NCBI GenBank assembly: GCA_028288305.1
Contig: JAQBOA010000034.1
Span: forward strand, 1 to 36,185
DNA: 36,185 nt
Direction of reading: 5' to 3'
Source of the DNA: Mucilaginibacter sp.
GTDB lineage: Bacteria; Bacteroidota; Bacteroidia; Sphingobacteriales; Sphingobacteriaceae
A program made the position numbers and the translations under genes. Numbering within the stretch: position 1 is the stretch's first letter; every line of letters begins with the position of its first letter. The notes beneath the pieces were generated by a model, which did not search any database, had not been told where the DNA came from, and saw only the letters and a program-made list of their open reading frames with translations. Shown here one piece after another: positions 1 to 9,818 of this stretch.

Positions 1-126
1 TACTTCAATAATAGAACTTGACGCTTCATTGATAACCGCTTCATGATATTTTACCGGTATCGCCGGGTTGTCGATAACTGCCGTCCCGGCGTTATTCTTA
101 ACAAGCAAAAAAAGTTTTTCGAACAT
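1..126 (-). CDS. hypothetical protein, N-terminal part only
   Basis: An open frame starts with ATG at 126 and runs off the left edge, giving 42 residues that begin MFEKLFLLVKNNAG and continue through a D-N-P-A-I-P motif. The protein is soluble-looking, with no signal peptide. I do not recognise a named domain with certainty; the start resembles short conserved hypothetical proteins of Sphingobacteriaceae, which is memory and not a search. It is divergent from pgi and shares a 250-bp A+T-rich promoter region with it. The rest of the gene lies outside the window. Confidence 0.6.
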   Translation of the reverse strand, partial: MFEKLFLLVKNNAGTAVIDNPAIPVKYHEAVINEASSSIIEV

Positions 127-275
127 AAATTATGTTATTTTTTTAACAATTAACAAAATGATGAAAAATTGCTGTTTTATTTATCAGCAACACAAATATA
201 TTAAATATTTATTTTGAATTTCAAAGTAAACTTTAAAATATTTTGAAAATTTAATAATTTGACACGTGTAAAACA

Positions 276-306
276 AACACTAAGTGCTAGTGTTAAAATA
301 ACACTA
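276..306. promoter_or_regulatory. three evenly spaced AACACTA half-sites upstream of pgi
   Basis: AACACTA occurs at 276-282 and 300-306, and its reverse complement TAGTGTT at 288-294. The three half-sites are exactly 12 bp apart and alternate in orientation, so the first two form a 7-bp inverted repeat around a 5-nt spacer. This sits in the divergent region between the left-edge gene and pgi, about 50 bp upstream of the pgi promoter-like box. It could be an operator for a dimeric or higher-order regulator; this is inference from spacing only. Confidence 0.35.
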
Positions 307-340
307 ATGGGGCTAAGTTTTAAATTTAACGCAGGCCTAA

Positions 341-2023
<1,683 letters not shown>

Positions 2024-2025
2024 GT

Positions 2026-2231
2026 TCGGCTAAAGCCGGATTTCTTCCTTTTTTGCCCGTTGGCTGAAGCCAACGGCAATGAATAGATTTAGGCAAACAG
2101 AAAACCTATTGCTGTCCTATATTATTCATTGGCTGAAGCCAATGGTAATACCGCGTTATCGAAAGTAAAAAATTCATTGCCGCCCCATTTATGGGACGGA
2201 ATAATTATATTTATTCAAAAAGGCTTTAGCC
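2026..2231. repeat. composite REP/REPIN-like hairpin array, upstream copy
   Basis: The array holds, in order: CGGCT-AA-AGCCG (2027-2038); a 9-bp hairpin CCGTTGGCT-GA-AGCCAACGG (2057-2076) followed by CAATGA; an extra hairpin CATTGGCT-GA-AGCCAATG (2127-2144); a CATTGCCG-prefixed hairpin CCGCCCCAT-TT-ATGGGACGG (2179-2199, one mismatch); and GGCTTTAGCC (2222-2231). The outer hairpins are inverted relative to each other, as in REPINs. The same layout recurs downstream of the adjacent transposase and at 19819-19947. Confidence 0.8.
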
Positions 2232-2242
2232 ACACAACCGCC

Positions 2243-2677
2243 ATGTCGTATGTAAGAATTTGGGTTCATTTAGTTTTTGCTACAAAAAATCGGGAACCAC
2301 TGCTCAAGAATGAATTCAGATACGATATACATAAGCATATTATGGAAAATTGTGTAGAAAAGGAAATATTTTTACAATCTATAAATGGCTATACAGATCA
2401 CTTACATTGCCTGATTTCATTGGGAAAAGATCAGACTATTGCTAAAATAACTCAACTTATTAAAGGAGAATCTTCATTCTGGATTAACCAAAATAAATTA
2501 ATCCCGGATAAATTTAGCTGGCAGGATGATTATTTCGCAGTTTCCGTTAGTGAATCGCAAAGACAAACAGTCACCAATTACATAAAAAATCAGGAAAAAC
2601 ATCATTCAAAAAAATCATTCGATGATGAAGTTAATGAGTTTATGAAAAAGCATGGATGGGAATTAATTAAAGACTAA
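2243..2677 (+). CDS. REP-associated tyrosine transposase (RAYT, Y1_Tnp family)
   Basis: A single-domain HUH transposase of the IS200/IS605 type, 144 residues from the ATG at 2243. I prefer this ATG because the protein then starts MSYVRIWVHLVF, the usual family start; the longer frame begins at a TTG inside a repeat hairpin. The HUH metal-binding pair is His53 and His55 (D-H-L-H-C-L), and the catalytic Tyr is Tyr113 in N-Y-I-K-N-Q-E-K-H-H. Family members nick and join single-stranded DNA at small hairpins. It stands alone with no TnpB, and is flanked on both sides by the hairpin arrays that such domesticated transposases (RAYTs) are known to mobilise. The gene looks intact. Confidence 0.9.
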   Translation: MSYVRIWVHLVFATKNREPLLKNEFRYDIHKHIMENCVEKEIFLQSINGYTDHLHCLISLGKDQTIAKITQLIKGESSFWINQNKLIPDKFSWQDDYFAVSVSESQRQTVTNYIKNQEKHHSKKSFDDEVNEFMKKHGWELIKD

Positions 2678-2729
2678 TTAGTGTAGATTGTTTGGCTATA
2701 ACTGCTTCTATAAGATATGACATCGATAT

Positions 2730-2867
2730 TTTGGCTAAAGCCAAATTCCTTATTTATCTATATCCGTTGGCTAAAGCCAACGGCAATGATTTAGGGAGGG
2801 TAAAATTCATTGCCGTCCCATTTATGGGGCGGATAACAAATTCTTAGACAAAAAATGGCTTTAGCCA
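2730..2867. repeat. composite REP/REPIN-like hairpin array, downstream copy
   Basis: This is the cleanest copy: TTTGGCT-AA-AGCCAAA (2730-2745), CCGTTGGCT-AA-AGCCAACGG (2764-2783) followed by CAATGA, the sequence TTCATTG (2806-2812) leading into a 9-bp hairpin CCGTCCCAT-TT-ATGGGGCGG (2813-2832), then TGGCT-TT-AGCCA (2856-2867). The second and third hairpins share the CCGT...CGG frame but have different cores. It fills most of the 309-bp gap between the transposase and the glutamine cyclotransferase gene; nothing else is seen in that gap. Confidence 0.8.
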
Positions 2868-2986
2868 AACTAATAAAAGTTCCGGTTTATTGCAAATGGT
2901 GTAATCAATGTTACTCTGAAGGTCGCTATAGTCTGAATTCAGTACAATAACTGCAAACTATCTACTGAAAAACTGCAAACTGATTA

Positions 2987-4066
2987 CTATTTCTTCATAA
3001 ACTCAACCTGATATAAATGCGGCCATTTTTTTCCGGTAATAAAAATCCTTTTTCCTTGTGCGTCATAGGCTATACCGTTAAGTACATCTGCGCCAGGCGC
3101 TCTTTTATCCTCGGGATACAGGTTTTTTAAATCTATTCTTTCTAAAACTGCACCTGTTTTAGGGTTTATAGCAATAATAGTATCCGTTTTCCAAATATTG
3201 GCATATAATTTACCATCAATATATTCCAGTTCATTTACTTCGTTAACAGCCCCTTTATCATCATACACATCTATATAGCCAATTTGACGGTAGTTGTTTT
3301 TATCCAAAAACCAAATGCGATTAGTACTGTCATCCATATACAGTTTAGTGCCATCAAAGCACATGCCCCAACCTTCAACACCTACATTATTAGTGAAGGT
3401 ACTTAATAGTTTAAATGAATCTTTATCATAAACATATCCAATCTTTTCTTTCCAGGTTAACTGAATGATTTTATTGTCTACAATGGATATGCCTTCACCA
3501 AATACTTTAGGATCTAACATAACTTTTTGCAATACTTTACCTGAAGCTAAATCCTCTTTTCGCAAACTGGACTGTCCATCATTAACTTGCCCCGCTGGAG
3601 GATCTAAATAACCTCCACCACTTTCGTACAAATAACCATCTTGATAAAGTAGCCCTTCGGTATAGCAACTCGTATCATGCGGAAAAACTTTTACCACTTT
3701 ATAGGTGTATTCTTCAGGCGCTTTAGCAGGCAATAAAACAATATTAGTTGATATTTCCTGACTTTTCCCACCTTGAAAAACTTTAGCAGTGATTACCCTT
3801 GGGCCCAATGGCATTGTATCGGTCTTTAAAGAAAAGACTGAAGAATCTTTTATTGAGCCAACTTTTACCGAATCAACCAGGTAAACAACAGAGTCGGGTT
3901 TCATGGTAGCAGGGTAATGAGCCTTTACAGCAACCTGGTCACCCGATTTATAGGTAGTACCCGCTTCCGGACTAATGCTGATGTTGTTTTCCTGTTGATT
4001 ATTGTTGTGACAGCTAAAAGCCAGTAATGCTAATGCTGCTAAAAGAAATTTAAATTTATTTTTCAT
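2987..4066 (-). CDS. glutaminyl-peptide cyclotransferase, lipoprotein
   Basis: A glutamine-cyclotransferase of the plant/bacterial type (PF05096 family by recognition), which forms N-terminal pyroglutamate on peptides. The start is ATG at 4066, giving a textbook SPII signal (MKNKFKFLLAALALLAFSC) with the lipid Cys at residue 19; a longer in-frame start at 4105 would bury this signal and overlap yraN. Residues of about 30-115 look like an Ig-like or spacer segment; the rest is the five-bladed propeller enzyme domain with stretches such as S-C-Y-T-E-G-L-L-Y and L-N-G-I-A-Y-D. It follows yraN by 7 nt, so the two are probably cotranscribed with dnaG. Confidence 0.88.
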   Translation of the reverse strand: MKNKFKFLLAALALLAFSCHNNNQQENNISISPEAGTTYKSGDQVAVKAHYPATMKPDSVVYLVDSVKVGSIKDSSVFSLKTDTMPLGPRVITAKVFQGGKSQEISTNIVLLPAKAPEEYTYKVVKVFPHDTSCYTEGLLYQDGYLYESGGGYLDPPAGQVNDGQSSLRKEDLASGKVLQKVMLDPKVFGEGISIVDNKIIQLTWKEKIGYVYDKDSFKLLSTFTNNVGVEGWGMCFDGTKLYMDDSTNRIWFLDKNNYRQIGYIDVYDDKGAVNEVNELEYIDGKLYANIWKTDTIIAINPKTGAVLERIDLKNLYPEDKRAPGADVLNGIAYDAQGKRIFITGKKWPHLYQVEFMKK

Positions 4067-4073
4067 GTGATAT

Positions 4074-4442
4074 TTACAGGGTTGTAGGCCAAAACGCGTC
4101 TTCAATATGTTTTAGTATGTAATTATTTTTTTGATCGAACAAAACCGATATAATATCAAACCGCACTTCCCCCTGGTGGTTCATCAGGTAAATATATTCA
4201 TCTGCGGCTTCAACCAGTAACTTTTGTTTTCGGGCATCTACAAAATCCTCCGGTTCACCAAAGCTATTTCCGCTGCGTGTTTTAACTTCTGTAAAAATAA
4301 TGACCTTGTTTTTATATGCAATCAAGTCTACTTCTAATTTGCCATGTGTCCAGTTCTCATCCAAAATCTCATAACCCGAAACTTCCAAATGTGTTTTTGC
4401 TAAACTTTCGCCTCTGCGGCCCAGATCAAGATGTTTAGCCAC
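4074..4442 (-). CDS. YraN family protein (UPF0102, endonuclease-like fold)
   Basis: A 122-residue small cytosolic protein. The N-terminus G-R-R-G-E-S-L-A-K-T-H-L, the E-V-D-L-I-A core and the F-T-E-V-K-T-R segment are hallmarks of the YraN family, whose fold is that of restriction-endonuclease-like nucleases (D...E-x-K). The residues that would form the E-D-E-V-K active site are present. The cellular role is unsettled in the family. It begins 1 nt overlapping the dnaG stop region (dnaG ends at 4442), so translational coupling is likely, and it is followed 7 nt later by the cyclotransferase gene. Confidence 0.88.
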   Translation of the reverse strand: MAKHLDLGRRGESLAKTHLEVSGYEILDENWTHGKLEVDLIAYKNKVIIFTEVKTRSGNSFGEPEDFVDARKQKLLVEAADEYIYLMNHQGEVRFDIISVLFDQKNNYILKHIEDAFWPTTL

Positions 4443-6361
4443 TATTTTAAAATTACTGAACCTAAATAATCGGATATTGTTTTCTCAACTTTTTTCATGT
4501 GCATATATTGGTTTAGCAATATTTCCTGATCAGCTTCACTGGGTGTCTTTTGCAATTCCGAGCGCAAGCCTTCCAAAATCTTTCCGACTTTTTGTTTTTT
4601 AAGATGAAAAATAGCTCCTAAAATTGTGGCTTTCATATTCACCTGCTCGTCAGGCACCATTATCTTGTGCATTTCGTACCAGTTTTCGCTCAGCGTATAT
4701 TTTGTCGCAATTAAGGTTACTGTTAAATCCACTATTTCCTTTTCGGGATAGTGGATAAAATGCTGCTCTTCAGGCAATATTCCATTTTCTACTTCTGTCC
4801 TGTAAAGTTCTACGAATTTTTTACACGCCGGATTTTCAAATTCAACATCACTTAATTCAGCAATCATAAAAGGACCGACGTATGTATTGGCAATGCCATC
4901 CCAATCAATCATGCGGTTGCCATATAACAGCAGTAACCTTACAATCTCTCTTTCCTGACTGGCATCTTCTCTCGCTTCTTTTATAGTTGACTCGTCCAGC
5001 AGCGTTTCTTCAACGGGTACCGGCCTCGAAATTTGCTGCTGCGAATCCTTTTTCGCTTTTGCCAGCCGCATCTTGTTAAGCTCGGAAAGCAGGGCGCGTT
5101 CATCTATCTTCAATAAGTGGCTGCACTCTTTTATAAAAACAGACGCCTTTATAGAATCCGGTATTTTAGCAACGCTTTCAACAATTTCCCTTATAATTTC
5201 CGCTTTTTTTAGTGGGTCATTACCTGCTTCTTTCAGTAGAATATCGGTTTTAAAAAGGATAAAATCTTTTTTATTGTCCTCTATGTGCTTTTTAAAACCA
5301 CTTGTGCCAAAGTTCCTCACATACGAGTCGGGGTCGTGCCCATCCGGGAACAGTACTACTTTTACATTAAGCCCTTCCTCAAGTATCATATCCAGACCAC
5401 GCAGGGAAGCTTTTATACCTGCCGCATCCCCATCATACAGGATGGTAATATTTTTTGTAAAACGGCCAATCAGCCTGATCTGCTCCACGGTCAACGAGGT
5501 GCCAGATGAGGCTACAACATTTTCAATGCCGGCCTGGTGAACTGACAATACATCAGCATAGCCTTCTACTAAGAAGCAATTATCCTCGTCGCGGATAGCT
5601 TTTTTAGCGAAGTACAGCCCGTAAAGGACATTAGATTTATGATAAATCTCTGATTCGGGAGAGTTTACATATTTGGGAACATTCTTATCACTTTTAAGGG
5701 TTCGCCCTCCAAAGGCAATAACCCTTCCCGTAAAGCTATGTATCGGGAACATCACCCTCCCACGATAACGATCATATAATGATCCATTATCCCGTTTAAC
5801 CGATAGCCCGCTTTCTTCTAAAAACTCCTGCTGATAACCATCCTTTAGCGCTTGTCCGGTAAATGCCTCCCATTGATCGGGTGAATAGCCCAATTCAAAT
5901 TTGCGGATCGTATCATTATTAAATCCACGTTCTTTGAAATAACTTAGACCAATGCTTTTCCCCTCATCAGTTTCCAGTAAACTTTCATGGAAAAATTTGG
6001 CGGCATAAGCAGTGACGATCATCAGGCTTTCGCGACGATTTTCTTCTTCCTTGTTTTCAATGGTTTCAACCGTTTCCTCCACCTCTATTCCGTACTTTTT
6101 AGCCAGCCATCTTAAAGCTTCGGGATAGGTGAACTTTTCCAGCTCCATTAAAAAGGTTATAGCAGAGCCGCCTTTTCCTGATGAAAAATCTTTAAATATG
6201 CCTTTGGCGGGAGAAACCGTAAATGATGGGGTACGCTCATTGGCGAAAGGAGATAAACCCACATAGTTTGCCCCACGCTTTTTTAATTGCACAAACTCGC
6301 CAATCACCTCCACAATGTCGGTGGCTTCCATTATACGGTCGATGGTGGATTTGGTGATCAT
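4442..6361 (-). CDS. dnaG: DNA primase DnaG
   Basis: Synthesises RNA primers at the replication fork. The 639-residue protein has the normal order: N-terminal CHC2-type domain (about 1-100), catalytic core with TOPRIM (E266 in E-G-Y-A-D-V, then D310-G-D312), and a C-terminal helicase-interaction region. The zinc-ligand positions of the N-terminal domain are all changed: the expected C, H, C, C fall on Ser37, Ala40, Asp58 and Ser61, with the spacing preserved, so this domain cannot bind zinc in the usual way. The flanking motif T-P-S-F-T-V-S-P-A-K-G is intact. A TACATTTG box lies 10 nt upstream. It heads the dnaG-yraN-cyclotransferase run. Confidence 0.97.
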   Translation of the reverse strand: MITKSTIDRIMEATDIVEVIGEFVQLKKRGANYVGLSPFANERTPSFTVSPAKGIFKDFSSGKGGSAITFLMELEKFTYPEALRWLAKKYGIEVEETVETIENKEEENRRESLMIVTAYAAKFFHESLLETDEGKSIGLSYFKERGFNNDTIRKFELGYSPDQWEAFTGQALKDGYQQEFLEESGLSVKRDNGSLYDRYRGRVMFPIHSFTGRVIAFGGRTLKSDKNVPKYVNSPESEIYHKSNVLYGLYFAKKAIRDEDNCFLVEGYADVLSVHQAGIENVVASSGTSLTVEQIRLIGRFTKNITILYDGDAAGIKASLRGLDMILEEGLNVKVVLFPDGHDPDSYVRNFGTSGFKKHIEDNKKDFILFKTDILLKEAGNDPLKKAEIIREIVESVAKIPDSIKASVFIKECSHLLKIDERALLSELNKMRLAKAKKDSQQQISRPVPVEETLLDESTIKEAREDASQEREIVRLLLLYGNRMIDWDGIANTYVGPFMIAELSDVEFENPACKKFVELYRTEVENGILPEEQHFIHYPEKEIVDLTVTLIATKYTLSENWYEMHKIMVPDEQVNMKATILGAIFHLKKQKVGKILEGLRSELQKTPSEADQEILLNQYMHMKKVEKTISDYLGSVILK

Positions 6362-6371
6362 ACGCTAAACG

Positions 6372-6379
6372 CAAATGTA
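6372..6379 (-). promoter_or_regulatory. -7 box TACATTTG of dnaG
   Basis: On the minus strand TACATTTG matches TAnnTTTG and is followed by GC, 10 nt before the dnaG ATG. A -33 TTG at the normal spacing is not evident. If used, the mRNA leader would be only a few nucleotides long. Confidence 0.4.
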
Positions 6380-6410
6380 GGGCAATTCAAATTACCCTTA
6401 TTCACAAAAG

Positions 6411-7280
6411 TTAATTTACAACTTTATTTATTGATTTCTTCGGCTTTAAAAAAGTAATAGCAATCCCCGCTAAAATTATAACACTCCCTATTATTTCTTT
6501 CAACTCTAATCTTTCATTCAAAAATAATATCGCCCAAAAACCTGCTAAAACGGTTTGCCCCAATAAGGCTATCGCAACCTTGGTAGATGGCAAAAAACGA
6601 ATGCTATGGTTAATGGTAATCCAGCCGGTTAATTGGCAAATTAATCCCATGCCGAAAAGGCATAACCATGTATTTATAGAAAAGCTAAACAAATTATTAT
6701 TTTGAAACACACTGATTGTCAGTAAAAAGATACTTGCCGCCAGCATATTATAAAACATGAATGTTAGTGTACTTATTTTTTGTAAGATGCCTTTTGTTAG
6801 AATTATATAAATAGCATAAAAAAAACTGGCTAACACAGCCAAAAGTATCCCCACATTAAATTGAAGTTTAATTATATTTTGAAAACCAACTAAAACAACC
6901 ATTCCCAAAATAGCGACACAGGTACCAATCCAAAATAATTTTCCGGAAAGTTTCTTAAAAAATAAAAAACTCATTAAGCCAACCCAAACCGGGGCCAAAT
7001 TAGCAAGAAGGGTAGAGATTGTAGCTGATATTTTAAAAAGGGAAAAATTCCAAACGGCAATATCTGCACCAAAAACTACTCCGCCTACTAAAGCAACTAT
7101 TAAATCTTTCCGGCCAATTTTTAAATTACCTTTTGCAATACAATATGGTGCAAGGAATAGCCATGCAATAAAAATGCGGTAAAATCCGGATGTGATCGGT
7201 GGAGCGCCCGCAAGCCTTACAAAAATGGGAGAAAAGGAAATACATAAGATGCCAATAATAAGGCTTACTTTAGGGTTCAT
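6411..7280 (-). CDS. EamA/DMT family permease
   Basis: An inner-membrane protein of the drug/metabolite transporter superfamily with two EamA halves and about ten hydrophobic segments. From the ATG at 7280 it has 289 residues and starts MNPKVSLIIGILCISF; a longer frame begins at TTG 7331 but adds a charged leader that would precede the first membrane span, so I take the ATG. The conserved opening S-P-I-F-V-R-L-A-G-A-P-P is typical of EamA exporters. The substrate cannot be inferred. It lies 49 nt upstream of dnaG in the same direction, but dnaG appears to have its own promoter. Confidence 0.88.
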   Translation of the reverse strand: MNPKVSLIIGILCISFSPIFVRLAGAPPITSGFYRIFIAWLFLAPYCIAKGNLKIGRKDLIVALVGGVVFGADIAVWNFSLFKISATISTLLANLAPVWVGLMSFLFFKKLSGKLFWIGTCVAILGMVVLVGFQNIIKLQFNVGILLAVLASFFYAIYIILTKGILQKISTLTFMFYNMLAASIFLLTISVFQNNNLFSFSINTWLCLFGMGLICQLTGWITINHSIRFLPSTKVAIALLGQTVLAGFWAILFLNERLELKEIIGSVIILAGIAITFLKPKKSINKVVN

Positions 7281-7383
7281 ACTACAAGGCGAAATTTCTC
7301 CAACACTTATTTTGACTTTATTTGTCCGCAAAGTAGCATTTTGGAAATTTGAAACGTAATAGAATCAGCTAAATTAATCAACC

Positions 7384-7875
7384 ATGAGAAGATATACCTT
7401 TTTATTTATCATTACATTAATGCTTTCATTTGCAGCATGCAAAAAAGATAAACAGGTAGCTGCTAATGGAATATCAGCCAAAAAAGGCACTATCAACTGG
7501 AATACAAGTAATTTAAATACAGGCTTTAAACCGTTAGCCACAAAAGATACACTTTTTATTGTAGCTCAAAATGGCGAGGAAGATTTAGTATTAGCAATAA
7601 AGCAAAAGGGTGCGGCTACTTACCAGCCTGATGAGTTTAAGGCTTATTATTATACTACTGTTGGACTTGATGCGGTTGCAAGTAAATATCACTTGATAAA
7701 TGATCCGGCTAACACTATTACTATAACTAACTATGATGAAACAACACATGTTGTAAACGTCACATTTAATCTGACTTTAATAAATAATAACAGTTCCATT
7801 TCTGATAAAATAACATTCACTAATGGCAAGATAAATGCACAGTTATCCGATGTCTTTATCGATCCGTTCAAATAA
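7384..7875 (+). CDS. small lipoprotein, DUF6252-like
   Basis: A 163-residue exported protein with an SPII signal: MRRYTFLFIITLMLSFAAC, lipid Cys19, followed by KKDK. The mature part is rich in beta-strand patterns (T-I-T-I-T-N-Y-D, H-V-V-N-V-T-F-N) and resembles DUF6252 lipoproteins of Bacteroidota by eye; this is not confirmed. It stands divergent from the EamA gene, starts 104 nt beyond that gene's start, and precedes asnS by 63 nt. The function is unknown. Confidence 0.8.
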   Translation: MRRYTFLFIITLMLSFAACKKDKQVAANGISAKKGTINWNTSNLNTGFKPLATKDTLFIVAQNGEEDLVLAIKQKGAATYQPDEFKAYYYTTVGLDAVASKYHLINDPANTITITNYDETTHVVNVTFNLTLINNNSSISDKITFTNGKINAQLSDVFIDPFK

Positions 7876-7911
7876 ACCTTTTTGCGCCAATCAACATAAA
7901 TCAAATAATTG

Positions 7912-7919
7912 TATTTTTG
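7912..7919 (+). promoter_or_regulatory. -7 box TATTTTTG of asnS
   Basis: TATTTTTG followed by C matches the Bacteroidota -7 form and lies 19 nt upstream of the asnS ATG, like the boxes before pgi, aspS and the deoxyhypusine-synthase-like gene. No convincing -33 element is seen. Confidence 0.4.
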
Positions 7920-7938
7920 CCGCTCAAAAATATATGAT

Positions 7939-9378
7939 ATGAGCCAGCGCACAAAAATCAAAGCATTACTGGAAAGCGAACAAACCGATGTTAGCGTTAT
8001 TGTTAAAGGATGGGTGCGTACCTTCCGTAATAACCAGTTTATTGCCTTGAATGATGGCTCAACCAATAACAATTTACAGGTTGTTATAGATTTTGAAAAT
8101 ACTGATCCCGCATTTTTAAAAAGGATTACTACCGGTGCAGCAATCAGTGTTTCCGGTACACTTGTAGCCTCATTGGGTAAAGGTCAAAAAGTAGAGGTTA
8201 AAGCAAAAGAAATAGAAATTTTAGGAGATTGCGATCCTGAAAAATATCCTTTACAGCTAAAAAATCGTCCAAGTCTTGAGTTTTTGCGCGAAATTGCACA
8301 CCTACGTTTCCGTACCAATACTTTTGGTGCGATATTCCGTGTTCGCAACAGTCTTTCGTTCGCTATACATCAGTTTTTCCAGGAGCGCGGCTTTGTTTAT
8401 TTACATACGCCAATTATCACTGCTTCGGATGCTGAAGGTGCGGGTGAAACTTTTCACGTTACCAATTTCGACCTGGCTAATCCGCCTAAAACGGAAAACG
8501 GAGAAATCGATTTCAAGGAAGATTTTTTTGGCAGAGCTACTAATTTAACCGTTTCCGGGCAGCTGGAAGGTGAGCTTGCCGCGATGGCTTTGAGCGATAT
8601 TTATACCTTCGGACCAACTTTTCGCGCTGAAAATTCAAATACTACCCGTCACCTTGCTGAGTTTTGGATGATAGAGCCCGAAATGGCATTCTATGATCTT
8701 AACGACAACATGGACCTTGCAGAAGCGCTTCTTAAATATGTTATCAAATATGCTTTGGAAAAAAACGCAGAGGATATTGAGTTTTTAACGCAACGCCTGC
8801 AGGAAGAAGAAAAGCAAAAGCCACAGAACGAGCGGTCGGATATGAGCCTTGTAGAAAAACTGCAATTTTGCCTTGATCATGATTTTGAACGGTTAACCTA
8901 TACTGAGGCTATCGAAATATTAAAAGAATCGACTCCCAATAAGAAAAAGAAATTTCAATACCCTGTTGAGGGCTGGGGCACCGACCTGCAATCGGAACAT
9001 GAACGTTACCTGGTTGAAAAGCATTTTAAAAAGCCGGTAATATTAACCGATTACCCTAAAGAAATAAAAGCTTTTTACATGCGCCAAAATGACGACGGCA
9101 AAACCGTTCGTGCTATGGATGTCCTTTTCCCAGGCATAGGGGAAATGGTGGGTGGTTCACAACGTGAAGAACGCCTTGATAAACTGGAACAGCGCATGGA
9201 CGAGATGGGCATACCCAAAGATGAATTGTGGTGGTACTTGGATACCCGCCGTTTTGGCGCTTGTCCACATGCAGGCTTCGGATTAGGTTTTGAACGTTTG
9301 GTGCTTTTTGTTACCGGGATGGGTAATATCCGGGATGTAATTCCTTTCCCGCGGTATCCTAAGAATGCAGAATTCTGA
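7939..9378 (+). CDS. asnS: asparaginyl-tRNA synthetase
   Basis: Charges tRNA-Asn in the cytosol. From ATG 7939 it has 479 residues: an N-terminal OB-fold anticodon-binding domain (about 1-115) and a class II catalytic domain. Class II motif 2 is visible as [15 protein letters not shown] and motif 3 as G-F-G-L-G-F-E-R-L near the C-terminus; the Asn-specific A-E-N-S form distinguishes it from AspRS. The in-frame ATG at 7909 would add ten residues across the promoter-like box and is rejected. The window also contains a bacterial-type aspS. Confidence 0.96.
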   Translation: MSQRTKIKALLESEQTDVSVIVKGWVRTFRNNQFIALNDGSTNNNLQVVIDFENTDPAFLKRITTGAAISVSGTLVASLGKGQKVEVKAKEIEILGDCDPEKYPLQLKNRPSLEFLREIAHLRFRTNTFGAIFRVRNSLSFAIHQFFQERGFVYLHTPIITASDAEGAGETFHVTNFDLANPPKTENGEIDFKEDFFGRATNLTVSGQLEGELAAMALSDIYTFGPTFRAENSNTTRHLAEFWMIEPEMAFYDLNDNMDLAEALLKYVIKYALEKNAEDIEFLTQRLQEEEKQKPQNERSDMSLVEKLQFCLDHDFERLTYTEAIEILKESTPNKKKKFQYPVEGWGTDLQSEHERYLVEKHFKKPVILTDYPKEIKAFYMRQNDDGKTVRAMDVLFPGIGEMVGGSQREERLDKLEQRMDEMGIPKDELWWYLDTRRFGACPHAGFGLGFERLVLFVTGMGNIRDVIPFPRYPKNAEF

Positions 9379-9424
9379 TCGCTGATTTTTGCTGATTTTT
9401 TTGATTACGCTGATTCTTTTTCCA

Positions 9425-9807
9425 ATGAAGTTTTCGTCAATATATGATTTAGTTATACCTCTTTGGGGCGATGAAATTGATATATCTGATTACAAGATCG
9501 AAAAAATTACATCCAATAACCCTGACGGTAAAACTTATGATTGGCTTTCTAAATCTTCGAAGAATTTATCACAGAAATGGAACGAAGCAGAAAAAATAAT
9601 TGGATTAGATAATCCATATGCAGACCTAATGGTTTGGACAATGTATCAGGTATTTCACAAAGTCTCTGAAAAATTATTTATTGAAAATAATTATAAGCTG
9701 TTCCCAAGGAAATAAATAAAATATCAATTGAAGAACAATACTTCAAAAATCTTAATGATGGTGAATGGATAGAAGAATTAAAAGGATATGTTAATGATAT
9801 TCTTTAA
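9425..9807 (+). pseudogene. small hypothetical gene with a probable frameshift
   Basis: From ATG 9425 a frame reads MKFSSIYDLVIPLWGDEID and continues for 96 residues to a stop at 9713-9715. The coding-like pattern does not end there: a different frame continues directly through A-V-P-K-E-I-N-K-I-S-I-E-E-Q-Y-F to a stop at 9805-9807. Joining them needs one missing base near 9695-9705 (in the codons for N-N-Y-K) and would give about 127 residues. Either the gene is broken or the base is a sequencing error. I do not recognise the family. It lies 46 nt after asnS and 11 nt before the SRPBCC gene. Confidence 0.5.
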
Positions 9808-9818
9808 TTTCCACATCC

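Noticed and set aside
2129..2242. Upstream extension of the transposase starting at TTG
   Set aside because: The extra 38 codons run through repeat hairpins, and the family N-terminus begins at the ATG at 2243.
5073..5540. 155-residue frame antisense to dnaG
   Set aside because: Serine-rich shadow of the dnaG coding strand with no start context or family resemblance; dnaG is certain.
9379..9424. GCTGATTTTT direct repeats after asnS as a regulatory element
   Set aside because: Short, low-complexity T-rich repeats (perhaps helping termination); nothing specific can be claimed.
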